Source: Bacteroidota bacterium
Lineage (GTDB): Bacteria; Bacteroidota; Bacteroidia; Cytophagales; Cyclobacteriaceae
NCBI GenBank assembly: GCA_023428695.1
Contig: JAEYWY010000033.1
Coordinates: forward strand, 62,001 to 126,000
DNA: 64,000 nucleotides
Reading direction: 5' to 3'
The notes beneath the pieces were generated by a model, which saw only the letters and a program-made list of their open reading frames with translations, had not been told where the DNA came from and did not search any database. Shown piece by piece: positions 46,486-54,722 of this stretch. The position numbers were made by a program, and so were the translations under genes. The first letter of the stretch is position 1. Each line of letters starts with the position of its first letter.

Positions 46486-47095
46486 CTGGCGTGTTGAGAA
46501 CTTTGTTGGTGAACGTCATCACCGTTTTGTCGCCCCCGGCTTCATTCATTTCGATAGTTGCCACCGAGTAGGTTTTCTTATCAATAATCAGATTGATCGA
46601 TTGAAAAAAATCCCGCAGCGCTTTTCCCTGGGGATTCAAAACGATTTTGTATTGCGTATCATTCTCGAAGACAGTTGCTGTGAAGTCACGACTGTCCAGA
46701 ACACTTCCCCGAACGCAATCCAGCATGATCCTGTTCACCTGTTGAAAAAGTTTGCTTGACTTCACATTCATCTGATTGACTTTCTCGTCATCGCGGATGG
46801 AAATACGGTCCCCATTAATCACCATCTGATATACAAATGGTTTTTCATAATTGATACGAACCTTGTCTTCTCTCCGGAACCAGAACTTCCCACGCGAATG
46901 TATCGTCTCCGTAAGGGCGATGAGCTGTTTCTCCTGTTGAAATTCACTGGTGATCGTATTTATTTTTGCCGATTCCGTTCGGAATTCAGTTCGGAATTTA
47001 TCGAGATCACTCACAGGACGGAAGCTGCTTTGCGCAGACAGGCTTACCGCCTGGACGAACATCAACAGCACAGACAAAGCCATCCAGCTACGCAT
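46460..47095 (-). CDS. LolA-like outer-membrane lipoprotein carrier
   Basis: Periplasmic LolA-fold protein, 211 residues with a signal peptide ending VSLSAQ. INTITSEFQQEKQLIALTETI, SRGKFWFRREDKVRINYEKPFVY and later VATIEMNEAGGDKTVMTFTN are the successive strands of this half-barrel. LolA carries hydrophobic lipids across the periplasm. Within the pigment operon it is probably dedicated to the lipid-like aryl polyene, working with the MMPL exporter and the neighbouring lipoprotein. It overlaps the lipoprotein gene by 26 bases. Confidence 0.85.
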   Translation of the reverse strand: MRSWMALSVLLMFVQAVSLSAQSSFRPVSDLDKFRTEFRTESAKINTITSEFQQEKQLIALTETIHSRGKFWFRREDKVRINYEKPFVYQMVINGDRISIRDDEKVNQMNVKSSKLFQQVNRIMLDCVRGSVLDSRDFTATVFENDTQYKIVLNPQGKALRDFFQSINLIIDKKTYSVATIEMNEAGGDKTVMTFTNKVLNTPVDDAVFSM

Positions 47096-47855
47096 ACGGT
47101 TTTTCGTTTAACAACTTGTCTACTCTCACAATTTCCAAACCGGATTTCCGGATATGTTCGATGACGTCGGGCAGGATATCGATCATCGCCTGACTGTAAT
47201 CATGAAACAGGATTATGTCGCCATCCTTAAGCGACCGTGTAACACGCGAAAACAGTCTTTGCCTGTCTGAAATTATGGTATCAAACGATCGAATGCTCCA
47301 GCCCACAACGGTGTGGTTAAGCCTGCGCAGCGATCTAGCAATCATCGGATTCGTAACTCCGTACGGCGGCCGAAACAACCGAGGTCTCTTCCCGATAACA
47401 CGATGGATGGAAACATCCGTGTCGTATAATTCCCGCGTCACCATCGGCGCACTCTTGAGATCAAAGAATCTGCCATGCCAGTATGTGTGATTGCCAATGA
47501 TGTGACCGGACTGGTCGATTTGTCTGACCAGTTCAGGATTTGCATCCACGCGATTGCCGATACAAAAGAATGCCCCCGGTATATTATACCTGCCGAGAAT
47601 CTCAAGCACCTGAGTCGTCATTTCCGGCAATGGACCGTCGTCAAACGTAAGCGCTATCCCGCGGCCATTGCCATGCGTACGCACGTTAACGAAAAAAGAA
47701 AGTGATGGCATGATCACACCGGCAACTACGATAACAACATAGATCGCCACCAGAGCGACGTACCACACCGATGGTATTTGAAACGTCCCATCCAGCGCAA
47801 GCGAGCCAATTATCAAGGCCAGGAAGATGATGGATATCAAAAAGTATCGCGACAT
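47088..47855 (-). CDS. polysaccharide deacetylase family protein (NodB homology)
   Basis: A 255-residue membrane-anchored carbohydrate esterase 4 protein. Two hydrophobic segments (about 5-20 and 30-55) precede the NodB domain. Motif 1 is ALTFDDGP (metal Asp pair), motif 2 is GHIIGNHTYWH (H-x3-H), and motif 3 is RLFRPPYG. Metal ligands are complete, so it should be active on an N- or O-acetyl group. Why a deacetylase lies in this pigment cluster is unclear; it could trim a sugar-lipid carrier. It overlaps the LolA gene by eight bases and the ketosynthase gene by 19. Confidence 0.88.
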   Translation of the reverse strand: MSRYFLISIIFLALIIGSLALDGTFQIPSVWYVALVAIYVVIVVAGVIMPSLSFFVNVRTHGNGRGIALTFDDGPLPEMTTQVLEILGRYNIPGAFFCIGNRVDANPELVRQIDQSGHIIGNHTYWHGRFFDLKSAPMVTRELYDTDVSIHRVIGKRPRLFRPPYGVTNPMIARSLRRLNHTVVGWSIRSFDTIISDRQRLFSRVTRSLKDGDIILFHDYSQAMIDILPDVIEHIRKSGLEIVRVDKLLNEKPYA

Positions 47856-48907
47856 GCCTTGACCAGGATTAACGAATAATGCGTTCCGAAATTCGAATTA
47901 AGTATGAGCACATTCCGCACAGGACGGCTTACATGGCGGAATATCACGACCTCAGGAATATGACGTTCATAAATGATGCGAGCCGCAAGCCAAAGCGCGA
48001 ACGACGACGCCACCGGATATTCACCACAAAGGTGTTTGAATAATCCCATGTTGCTGCGCGGAAAAACCTGCTTCGTCAGGTCATCCAAAACGAGATCCTG
48101 TTTCCGATCACCGCTTTTTCCCAGCAAAACGAGGTCGACCTCGTTCGGGGCAACGCCAGCTTCACGAATAAATATTTCAACTGCATCGCGCAGCCTTTGC
48201 GGCGATGGCTTATAAAGCGTCGTAACGGATTGCACAGACGCCATACACTTGTCATCCTGCGCGCCTGTGAGCACAAAGAATGCACTACCCTCGCCCTGGA
48301 CGGTTCCTGGTCGTGATTGCGTGAACAAATTCAGCGTGCTGGCCTGTTTTCTCCGGAATACATCGAACCGCGAAAGGATAGTATGACTTACATCTGTGAT
48401 TTCATCAAACGCTCCAAGTAGCAAGCGGTGATCGGGTGTTTCACCGAGGTATATCAGGGCATCGAGCAAGGCATGTTCAAAAGAAAACGCACCGTGCGTA
48501 AACGTCTGATTGTAGCCCTGGCATTGAAGCAGCATCGCAATCGTTGATCCAATTGTGTTGTGCGTCGACTGGATGAATGGCGTCGGGTTAAGCGCATCCT
48601 CGCGGTTTTCGATCATACGCTTCAGAAAGCTGCCGGTATCTTCAAGGCAGCCATAGCCCGTTCCGGTGATGATGCCATCAGGAACATCCAATTCTGCATC
48701 GCGCAAAGCCATTAATCCCGAAATGATCCCCATCTTCATCACGCGACTCAAACGTCTGAGTTGACGAGGGTCGAGCCAGTTTTCATATTCAGGTTCGACA
48801 GCGCGAAGAATCACACCGCGATAATCAAAGGCCTGCAACAGCAAAGCTTCGTCGTTCCAGCTTTGCTGCGGAGAAATTGTGCCCATGCCTTTGATAAATA
48901 CTGCCAT
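47837..48907 (-). CDS. ketosynthase-like chain-length factor (inactive KS)
   Basis: Thiolase-fold protein, 356 residues, aligned along its length with beta-ketoacyl synthases but without the active site. Where active enzymes have TAC-SSS, this one reads FTHGAFSFEHALLDA, so the nucleophilic Cys is Ala. The first His motif (HGTGT) is replaced by LLGKSGDRKQ; only the second His (FKHLCGEY) is kept. This is the pattern of chain-length factors, which pair with an active ketosynthase. The partner is probably the adjacent gene three bases upstream. It would help set polyene length. Confidence 0.8.
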   Translation of the reverse strand: MAVFIKGMGTISPQQSWNDEALLLQAFDYRGVILRAVEPEYENWLDPRQLRRLSRVMKMGIISGLMALRDAELDVPDGIITGTGYGCLEDTGSFLKRMIENREDALNPTPFIQSTHNTIGSTIAMLLQCQGYNQTFTHGAFSFEHALLDALIYLGETPDHRLLLGAFDEITDVSHTILSRFDVFRRKQASTLNLFTQSRPGTVQGEGSAFFVLTGAQDDKCMASVQSVTTLYKPSPQRLRDAVEIFIREAGVAPNEVDLVLLGKSGDRKQDLVLDDLTKQVFPRSNMGLFKHLCGEYPVASSFALWLAARIIYERHIPEVVIFRHVSRPVRNVLILNSNFGTHYSLILVKACRDTF

Positions 48908-48910
48908 ACG

Positions 48911-50110
48911 CTATCGCGATCCTGAAAATATTACTGATGAACAATTGCCTCCGAACCCGAACGAATTGCTCATCACGTGAGCGATTTCGGCATTCCTGAA
49001 CTTAGTTTCGGGAATCAGTTCAACTTCCGGAACAGGCGTTTCGAAACCAAGGTTTGGAAACACACATTGATGTTTGATCGCCATTAACGAATACACTGCT
49101 TCGATCCCGCCACACGCACCCAGGGCATGCCCGGTAAAAGATTTCGTGGAACTGAATGCAGGTGGATTGTCACCGAACAGACGACGTATCGCTGCACCTT
49201 CTGAGGCGTCGTTGTTTACAGTACCCGTGCCGTGTAAATTGATGTAACTGATTTCTTCCGGAGTAAGTCCCGCCATATCCAGCGCGTTTTTCATCGCATG
49301 ATACGATCCGCGTCCTTCCGGAGACGAAGCCGTTTGATGAAACGCATCACTTGTGTTTGCATATCCGCTGACAATCGCAAATGGCGTTAACGTTTCCTCC
49401 TCGACAACGCGGTCGGATACAAGAACAACAAACCCCGCTCCTTCCCCCAGGTTCAACCCGTTTCGTGAAGCATCAAATGGACGGCAACGTTGTTGATCGA
49501 GGATCATAAGGCTGTTGAAACCGTTCAATGTAAAACGGGTGAGACAATCGGAACCACCGGCGAAAACGATGTCCAGTTTATTCTGCATAATCAAGCGCGC
49601 TCCGTAGATGATTGCATTCACGGACGAAGAACACGCCGTATTTATCGTGCTGACAAATCCGCGGATATCCAACGCATCCGCTATCGCTTCAGTCGTCCTG
49701 CCGCATTCGTGGCGTACAATATCACGGAGCCGGCCTCTGTTAGTGTCTTCAATAAACGAAGGAAAAAACTTTTCGCTACGATCCATCCCGCCTACGGTCG
49801 TACCCGAAATCAATCCGACGCGCCAGAAATCCATGTTCCTTATTCCGCAGTCAAGATACGCCTCCTTCGCGGCGTGAATTCCCAGAAGTGCTGTGCGCGT
49901 CAGGTACCGGGAAGCACCGGTTCGATATGCGAGTTCATCATTTGTAAGCTTGACCTCACCAACCGGGAGCCTCGAAGCATGCACAGAGTCGAGCACCATC
50001 ATTTCGGCAATCCCGCTCATGCCATTTTCCAATGCGAAAAAGTTCTCGGACCATGTATTTCCAATGGCCGAAATTACTCCTGCGCCGGCAACATGGACTG
50101 AAGGTTTCAC
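48911..50110 (-). CDS. beta-ketoacyl-[ACP] synthase (FabF-like, active triad)
   Basis: Condensing enzyme of 399 residues. The Cys-His-His triad is complete: NTACSSSVNAI, NLHGTGTVNNDASEG and STKSFTGHALGACGG. MSGIAEMMVLD and GLNLGEGAGFVVL are further family marks. It adds two-carbon units to the growing polyene on ACP. Its position between a chain-length factor and an ACP gene (five bases upstream) suggests a minimal type II polyketide set, in which it is the catalytic partner of the inactive KS. Confidence 0.9.
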   Translation of the reverse strand: MKPSVHVAGAGVISAIGNTWSENFFALENGMSGIAEMMVLDSVHASRLPVGEVKLTNDELAYRTGASRYLTRTALLGIHAAKEAYLDCGIRNMDFWRVGLISGTTVGGMDRSEKFFPSFIEDTNRGRLRDIVRHECGRTTEAIADALDIRGFVSTINTACSSSVNAIIYGARLIMQNKLDIVFAGGSDCLTRFTLNGFNSLMILDQQRCRPFDASRNGLNLGEGAGFVVLVSDRVVEEETLTPFAIVSGYANTSDAFHQTASSPEGRGSYHAMKNALDMAGLTPEEISYINLHGTGTVNNDASEGAAIRRLFGDNPPAFSSTKSFTGHALGACGGIEAVYSLMAIKHQCVFPNLGFETPVPEVELIPETKFRNAEIAHVMSNSFGFGGNCSSVIFSGSR

Positions 50111-50115
50111 GTCGG

Positions 50116-50373
50116 TTAAGCTGGTTTATGAGACGTTATGTATTCTGCGATGGTTTTAACGGACCGGAAAATCTTTGGTCCCTCCTGGGGGTTTTCAATT
50201 TTGACCTGATACTTCTGCTGGAGTAGCACGATCAGCTCCAGGGCATCAATGGAATCCAGCCCGAGGCCTTCAACAAAAAGCGGTTGGTCATCGCCAATGT
50301 CCTCGGGCTTCAGGTGTTTTAAATTCAACGCCTCAATTATCTGTCGTTTCAGATCTGCCATCAACTGTTCCAT
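50116..50373 (-). CDS. acyl carrier protein
   Basis: An 85-residue ACP. The phosphopantetheine serine is in GLGLDSIDALELIVLLQQ near residue 40. The acidic helical profile is normal. It overlaps the half-size ketosynthase gene by 13 bases and precedes the ketosynthase/chain-length-factor pair. It is one of two ACPs in the cluster, so each may serve a different stage, such as the aryl starter and the extension. Confidence 0.9.
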   Translation of the reverse strand: MEQLMADLKRQIIEALNLKHLKPEDIGDDQPLFVEGLGLDSIDALELIVLLQQKYQVKIENPQEGPKIFRSVKTIAEYITSHKPA

Positions 50374-50984
50374 AATGCCTGACTATATAATTTACTTACT
50401 TGTTCTATCGTATGTGGCAAAGCCATTCCCCGCGGTTCTCTTTCAACCAAATATAACAAAACGTCGTGGTCGTGCTCCATTACGTCAACCCAACCGGCCA
50501 GACAAGCGCGCATTTCCGTTACTTTGAACGTTTCCTGCACATACGGCACCAGGAAACCCGGGTCAAATTCGTTAGTTACAAAGAAAGCGTTTTCGCCTTT
50601 GATTCCATGGCGGATGCAGATTTCGCCGGCTACGATATTTGGTAGTGTGTACACGAATATCGCCGGACTAGGCGCCTTCTGTGCCGCTTCGAGGTACCGT
50701 TTATCCGTGTCCAAGCTTGCATTTTTGTTCGAAAGAATAATTCCTTTCGCGCCTGGCGGAAGATTATTTATCGGATACTTTTTGGTCAATAATTCTGCAG
50801 CAAGAAATCCGGCTCCGGAAAGTCTGTCCATTTTATAAAAACGCGGATAGTCAATCCCGGTAATTTCATAAATGCGTTCCCAGAATTTCGCCGGTTCGTC
50901 CCTGACGTCTGGCTGAGTCAACAGCTCGCCGTCGCAGAAGACCATATTCTCCCTGATACGCACGAATCCGGTAACCGTCAGCAT
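50361..50984 (-). CDS. half-size ketosynthase-like protein, no catalytic Cys
   Basis: A 207-residue protein related to the N-terminal half of beta-ketoacyl synthases: FLAAELLTKKYPINNLPPGAKGIILSNKNASLDTD and FVYTLPNIVAGEICIRHGIKG keep the fold's landmarks. The position of the nucleophile reads NAFFVTNEFDPG, without Cys, and the C-terminal half with both His residues is missing. It is intact as a frame and tightly packed in the operon, so it is likely a real small subunit rather than debris. Possible roles are scaffolding or starter handling. Confidence 0.65.
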   Translation of the reverse strand: MLTVTGFVRIRENMVFCDGELLTQPDVRDEPAKFWERIYEITGIDYPRFYKMDRLSGAGFLAAELLTKKYPINNLPPGAKGIILSNKNASLDTDKRYLEAAQKAPSPAIFVYTLPNIVAGEICIRHGIKGENAFFVTNEFDPGFLVPYVQETFKVTEMRACLAGWVDVMEHDHDVLLYLVEREPRGMALPHTIEQVSKLYSQALWNS

Positions 50985-52057
50985 CAGTTTTGTTTTTCAG
51001 GTTGACAGGTAAGCAACGTATGGCTTACACCAATGCCGTCGTGTTGTGCTGTTACGGCAAGTCCCGACTTTGTAACAAGATCGATGAACGTTTCAGCTTT
51101 ATACATCTGACTGTTACCGTTCGCCATCGCAGTGAAATAAAGCGAAGTCTGTTGTAATGAAAACGCCGCTGCACGAAAGCGCTGGCGATTCCAGAACGGT
51201 TCAAGAATGAAAATCATTCCACCCGGATCAAGTGCCTGAACACATCGTTTGAGAATCATCACGATTTGTTCATCTGAAAAGCAGTCGAGGAACTGGCTCA
51301 TCCAAATCGCATCAAAGCCCGTTGGAAATGGTTGTGATTCGTCAAGGATGTTGCACGCATGAAAGTCGATACGCGAAGCAAACCCCGCCTCATCAATACG
51401 TGGTCGGGCCATTCCTACCTGACCAGGCAGATCCATGATCGTTACTTTCACATCCGGATCGTGACGAAAACATTGCAGCGCCCACTTGCCGGTGTTTCCG
51501 CCGATGTCGAGCAACTTGCGTGGCCGCGATTCGAATACGATGGGCAACACTTCAGGAAAGGCCACATCGGAGTAATAGTGATCAAAAGCAAACCAGCTTT
51601 TTTGAACCTGTTCCGGTAACCGCGACAAGCCTTCGTAAATCGTATTCCAATCACCGAACGTTTTCAGGCCTTCCGGCTTACCGTTCTTTATACTTTCATC
51701 CAGGTTGAACAAACCCTTGTAACACACGTCATGAATGAAATCAAGATTTACACGGGTGAGTTGATCATGAAGAATGAAGTGCGTTGTTTTTGTGATGAAA
51801 TAGTGTTTATCGCGGCAGACGAGCAACCCAATGCCAAGTGCTGCTTCCACCAGGACGCGAACTCCGTAGTGCGGCAGACCCGTAGTTTCAACGATCGCGT
51901 CCAAAGTAATCCCTTCAGGTTTGCTTTCAACGATGGAAAGGATACCTGTATCGCGTAGCGTCCGCGTTGCCTGAAAAACGACCGGGGCAAAGGCAATCCA
52001 TTGAGCCTTTTCCCTGGCTTCGAGAGCGGTAAGCGTATCGGATTCAAAAAAATTCAT
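50984..52057 (-). CDS. SAM-dependent O-methyltransferase (acetylserotonin/hydroxyneurosporene MT-like)
   Basis: Methyltransferase of 357 residues with an N-terminal winged-helix dimerisation domain (LDAIVETTGLPHYGVRVLVEAAL) and a class I Rossmann domain: LLDIGGNTGKWALQCF near 188, VTIMDLPGQVGMAR (the acid that binds SAM ribose), and DAIWMSQFLDCFSDEQI near 255. The family methylates hydroxyls of aromatic or polyene compounds. In this cluster it may methylate the aryl head group. It overlaps the half-KS gene by one base. Confidence 0.85.
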   Translation of the reverse strand: MNFFESDTLTALEAREKAQWIAFAPVVFQATRTLRDTGILSIVESKPEGITLDAIVETTGLPHYGVRVLVEAALGIGLLVCRDKHYFITKTTHFILHDQLTRVNLDFIHDVCYKGLFNLDESIKNGKPEGLKTFGDWNTIYEGLSRLPEQVQKSWFAFDHYYSDVAFPEVLPIVFESRPRKLLDIGGNTGKWALQCFRHDPDVKVTIMDLPGQVGMARPRIDEAGFASRIDFHACNILDESQPFPTGFDAIWMSQFLDCFSDEQIVMILKRCVQALDPGGMIFILEPFWNRQRFRAAAFSLQQTSLYFTAMANGNSQMYKAETFIDLVTKSGLAVTAQHDGIGVSHTLLTCQPEKQN

Positions 52058-52066
52058 TCATCAGGT

Positions 52067-53182
52067 TTATTTCTCAAACACAATTGCGGCATTGCAGCCA
52101 CCAAATCCCGACGCGGTTTTCAGCAGCTTTCGAATTGGCCACGCCTGCGTTTTTGTTATCACCTTAAGCGGCATCGAAACACCACGTGTTTCAAAGCCAA
52201 GGGTACCAATTACTTCGTCATTGATGAGTGAGCGTAACGAGATGGCACTCTCCAGAACGCCCGCGGCACCCAGTGTATGACCAAAATAACTCTTAAGGCT
52301 GTTTACAGGTACGCCTTCAAAGCCCGCAAGGAAAAATGCTTTCGCCTCCATTTCATCATTGTAAAGCGTTGCCGTGCCATGGGCAGAAACAAAGTCAATA
52401 TCGGTACGCTTGATCTTCGCTGTTGTAATCGCGTTTGAAATGGCCAGTGCAAGTTCTTCACCTGTGCGCGAAGGTCCTGAGATGTGATTGGCGTCGTTGC
52501 TTAATCCTTCGCCGGTAAATGCAACGCGGTAATCACCGCCGGCCGAATCCGGTTCCGCGGTAAGTACCATCGCTGCTGCAGCTTCGCCGAGGTTTATCCC
52601 GTTCCGTCGTGCGTCGAAAGGCCGGCATACTTCCGGACTCAATGCCTGAAGACTCTTGAATCCTGATACAACAAAATGCGAGACGACGTCAGCACCGACG
52701 ACAACGGCATGGTCAAAATGCCCGCCCTGGATAAATCGTTTCGCCACAATCAACCCGAGCACTCCTGATATACACGCGTTACTAACGACGCGGCTATGCC
52801 TGAAGCCAAAATGTTTCGCAAGGCGCGACGCGCTGCCTGAAAGACTGAGCGAATCAACGCCACCGTTATCCGCCGACTCGATGTTTCCCTTTGTCGTGGA
52901 TAACACGAACAGGGTTCGTTCGGTGTTAATCTTGATGCGTCCAAGCACCCCTTCCAACGAGCGTGCGCAGAGCGATTCAAAACGCGTAAACCCATCGACA
53001 GAAATTTCATCTTCAATCCATGAAATCTTAAATACCTCATCCGGAACATTCGGAAAAACAAAATCCCGAACGCCGGTTTCACCTTTGCGGACACGGTCGA
53101 AATTGACATCACTGCCATTGCCCAATGGAGAAACAATCCAGTCCGCAACCGCCCACACTTTTCTCATTTGCCCTGTCCCCAT
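52067..53182 (-). CDS. beta-ketoacyl-[ACP] synthase (active triad)
   Basis: Condensing enzyme of 371 residues. Cys in VSNACISGVLGL, His in SAHGTATLYNDEMEA and His in SYFGHTLGAAGV make a complete triad; GINLGEAAAAMVL is another KS mark. It is shorter at the N-terminus than FabF and diverged from the other two synthases, resembling the group found in flexirubin/aryl-polyene clusters (KS with NACISG). It may start chain building or act at a specific length. It overlaps the thioesterase gene by 19 bases. Confidence 0.87.
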   Translation of the reverse strand: MGTGQMRKVWAVADWIVSPLGNGSDVNFDRVRKGETGVRDFVFPNVPDEVFKISWIEDEISVDGFTRFESLCARSLEGVLGRIKINTERTLFVLSTTKGNIESADNGGVDSLSLSGSASRLAKHFGFRHSRVVSNACISGVLGLIVAKRFIQGGHFDHAVVVGADVVSHFVVSGFKSLQALSPEVCRPFDARRNGINLGEAAAAMVLTAEPDSAGGDYRVAFTGEGLSNDANHISGPSRTGEELALAISNAITTAKIKRTDIDFVSAHGTATLYNDEMEAKAFFLAGFEGVPVNSLKSYFGHTLGAAGVLESAISLRSLINDEVIGTLGFETRGVSMPLKVITKTQAWPIRKLLKTASGFGGCNAAIVFEK

Positions 53183-53592
53183 TTGTTAAGCCACGAATCA
53201 AAGAACGGCGGAATCGTCAACTGAAGTTGAAACGTTTTCATATCCACAAATACCTGAATCGATGTTCCGGTCGCAACCACGTCACCGGTTGCACGATCCC
53301 ACATCTTATAAGAAAATTTAATCTTGGCAGCGGGAGACGATTCGAAGATGGTTTCAACGACCACCGTGTCACCATAGCGTAACGGTTTTTTATAATCACA
53401 TTGTACCGACACAATGGGAACAGCCAGACCATTCCGATAGAAATCCAGGTAAGAAACGCCGTATTGTTTGCCAAATGCTTCCCTGCCATCTTCAAAGTAT
53501 CGCAGGTAGTGGCCATGCCAAACGATCCCAAGCGGATCAGCTTCGTTAAATCGTACGGTTACTTCTGTCTGATGCGTTAACGTCTCCGGCAT
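53164..53592 (-). CDS. acyl-CoA/ACP thioesterase (YbgC/4HBT type)
   Basis: Hotdog thioesterase of 142 residues from the start MPETLTHQ, which avoids overlap with the upstream gene; an ATG 34 codons earlier would run into it. TVRFNEADPLGIVWHGHYLRYFEDGREAF has the 4HBT catalytic Asp (D-P-x-G-I-V) and Tyr. It would release or proofread acyl groups from CoA or ACP during pigment synthesis. Aryl-polyene clusters commonly carry a thioesterase of this type. Confidence 0.88.
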   Translation of the reverse strand: MPETLTHQTEVTVRFNEADPLGIVWHGHYLRYFEDGREAFGKQYGVSYLDFYRNGLAVPIVSVQCDYKKPLRYGDTVVVETIFESSPAAKIKFSYKMWDRATGDVVATGTSIQVFVDMKTFQLQLTIPPFFDSWLNKWGQGK

Positions 53593-53620
53593 TATACAAC
53601 TCCTCTCAACGTGGTGCCCG

Positions 53621-54247
53621 TCAGGAATGGCGCGCTCTCCACATTTCAAATTCCTTCTTCTTAATCGCTTCGATGATGCCATAAAGCGATCCACCCCAGT
53701 AGTTCCTTAGTCCAAATCCTTTTGGCTTGCCTTTGAGATTTTGCGTTATCAGCACCTTGCCGGTACCGAGGTCAATAAATGTTACCCAGACGGATGCAGA
53801 CTCATCAAGCTTACTGAACGCCTCAATATTGAACATCAATCCGATTCCGCTCAAGCCGCTGAAATCATACGACGAAATTATTTCTTCGATATCGGATTCG
53901 CGCAGTCGCACATAATCACGCGTATCATTGGAGAGGAGATCCGCCGGATCAAGATTCGCATTGTGGTCCAACGTCACTTCGATATTTTTCTCGATGCGAT
54001 CACGACCTATCGCTTTCCCGATGTTGTACTTCTCGGGCTCGTTGATGACGAGTTGATTTATTGATTCCATCAGTCGAAGGATGTCGGAATGCGAGCCGAG
54101 CCGCTCCCGATCACCGATAAACTTTGCTTTTGAAAAGTCGACGCCAAGCCACGTAACCTGAGTGCCAGGGTTGAAGATATCCCGTTTATTTTGTCCGTAC
54201 GCAAAGAATGCGGAGAAAGACAACAGTAGAAGAACGATTTTTCTCAT
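53621..54247 (-). CDS. secreted protein of unknown function
   Basis: A 208-residue protein with a signal peptide (MRKIVLLLLSFSAFFAYGQ); this start was chosen over an ATG 21 codons upstream because it places the signal first and leaves four bases to the neighbouring gene. The body contains QVTWLGVDFSKAKFIGD near the start and VWVTFIDLGTGKVLITQ near residue 160, then GFGLRNYWGGSLYG. No family was recognised. Being inside the pigment operon, it may take part in periplasmic assembly; unproven. Confidence 0.6.
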   Translation of the reverse strand: MRKIVLLLLSFSAFFAYGQNKRDIFNPGTQVTWLGVDFSKAKFIGDRERLGSHSDILRLMESINQLVINEPEKYNIGKAIGRDRIEKNIEVTLDHNANLDPADLLSNDTRDYVRLRESDIEEIISSYDFSGLSGIGLMFNIEAFSKLDESASVWVTFIDLGTGKVLITQNLKGKPKGFGLRNYWGGSLYGIIEAIKKKEFEMWRARHS

Positions 54248-54251
54248 ATGA

Positions 54252-54677
54252 CTACGATTGAATTTTTGCAAAGATTCGCATTTCACAGGTACACAACGAC
54301 TCACCATCAAGTGTCACTTCGCCTGTGGCAACGGTAAGGTCCAATACCTTATTTGTGATTTTGACTCTGGTCGTGATCGTCGTACCCAGCGGTGGCAACG
54401 CCTTAATTTCGAGGTTCTTTACGGCAGCAATGTAACCTATCGGTATCGGCACTCCTTTTTCAAGACATTGATGTCCTACGTGCACGGCCGCTGTTTGTGC
54501 GATGTTTTCGACAAGCCCGGGCTCAGCAAGAAAACCATCAGACGCAAATACGTTATCAACAGCAAGGTGCAGTTGTGTGACCGCATGCGATTCACTTGCC
54601 TCAACAAGATTGTGGACCATTACGATCGGGTCGCGCTGAGGTATGTACTGCGTAATATTGTCTCTTGTTGCTATCAA
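54252..54677 (-). CDS. FabZ/ApeP-like hotdog dehydratase subunit
   Basis: Hotdog protein of 141 residues. ITQYIPQRDPIVMVHNLVEA fits the FabZ opening (L-P-H-R-x-P). The helix GLVENIAQTAAVHVG keeps the catalytic Glu of the FabZ E-A-x-A-Q motif, but the GHFPG segment with the His is lost (ASDGFLAEP). It therefore complements the other hotdog protein of the cluster, which keeps His and lacks Glu. The two may form one dehydratase heteromer. It is four bases from the secreted protein gene. Confidence 0.75.
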   Translation of the reverse strand: MIATRDNITQYIPQRDPIVMVHNLVEASESHAVTQLHLAVDNVFASDGFLAEPGLVENIAQTAAVHVGHQCLEKGVPIPIGYIAAVKNLEIKALPPLGTTITTRVKITNKVLDLTVATGEVTLDGESLCTCEMRIFAKIQS

Positions 54678-54722
54678 AGTCAGATAAAATCAGGTTACTA
54701 AAGTTTCTCTTTCGACGCGTGA

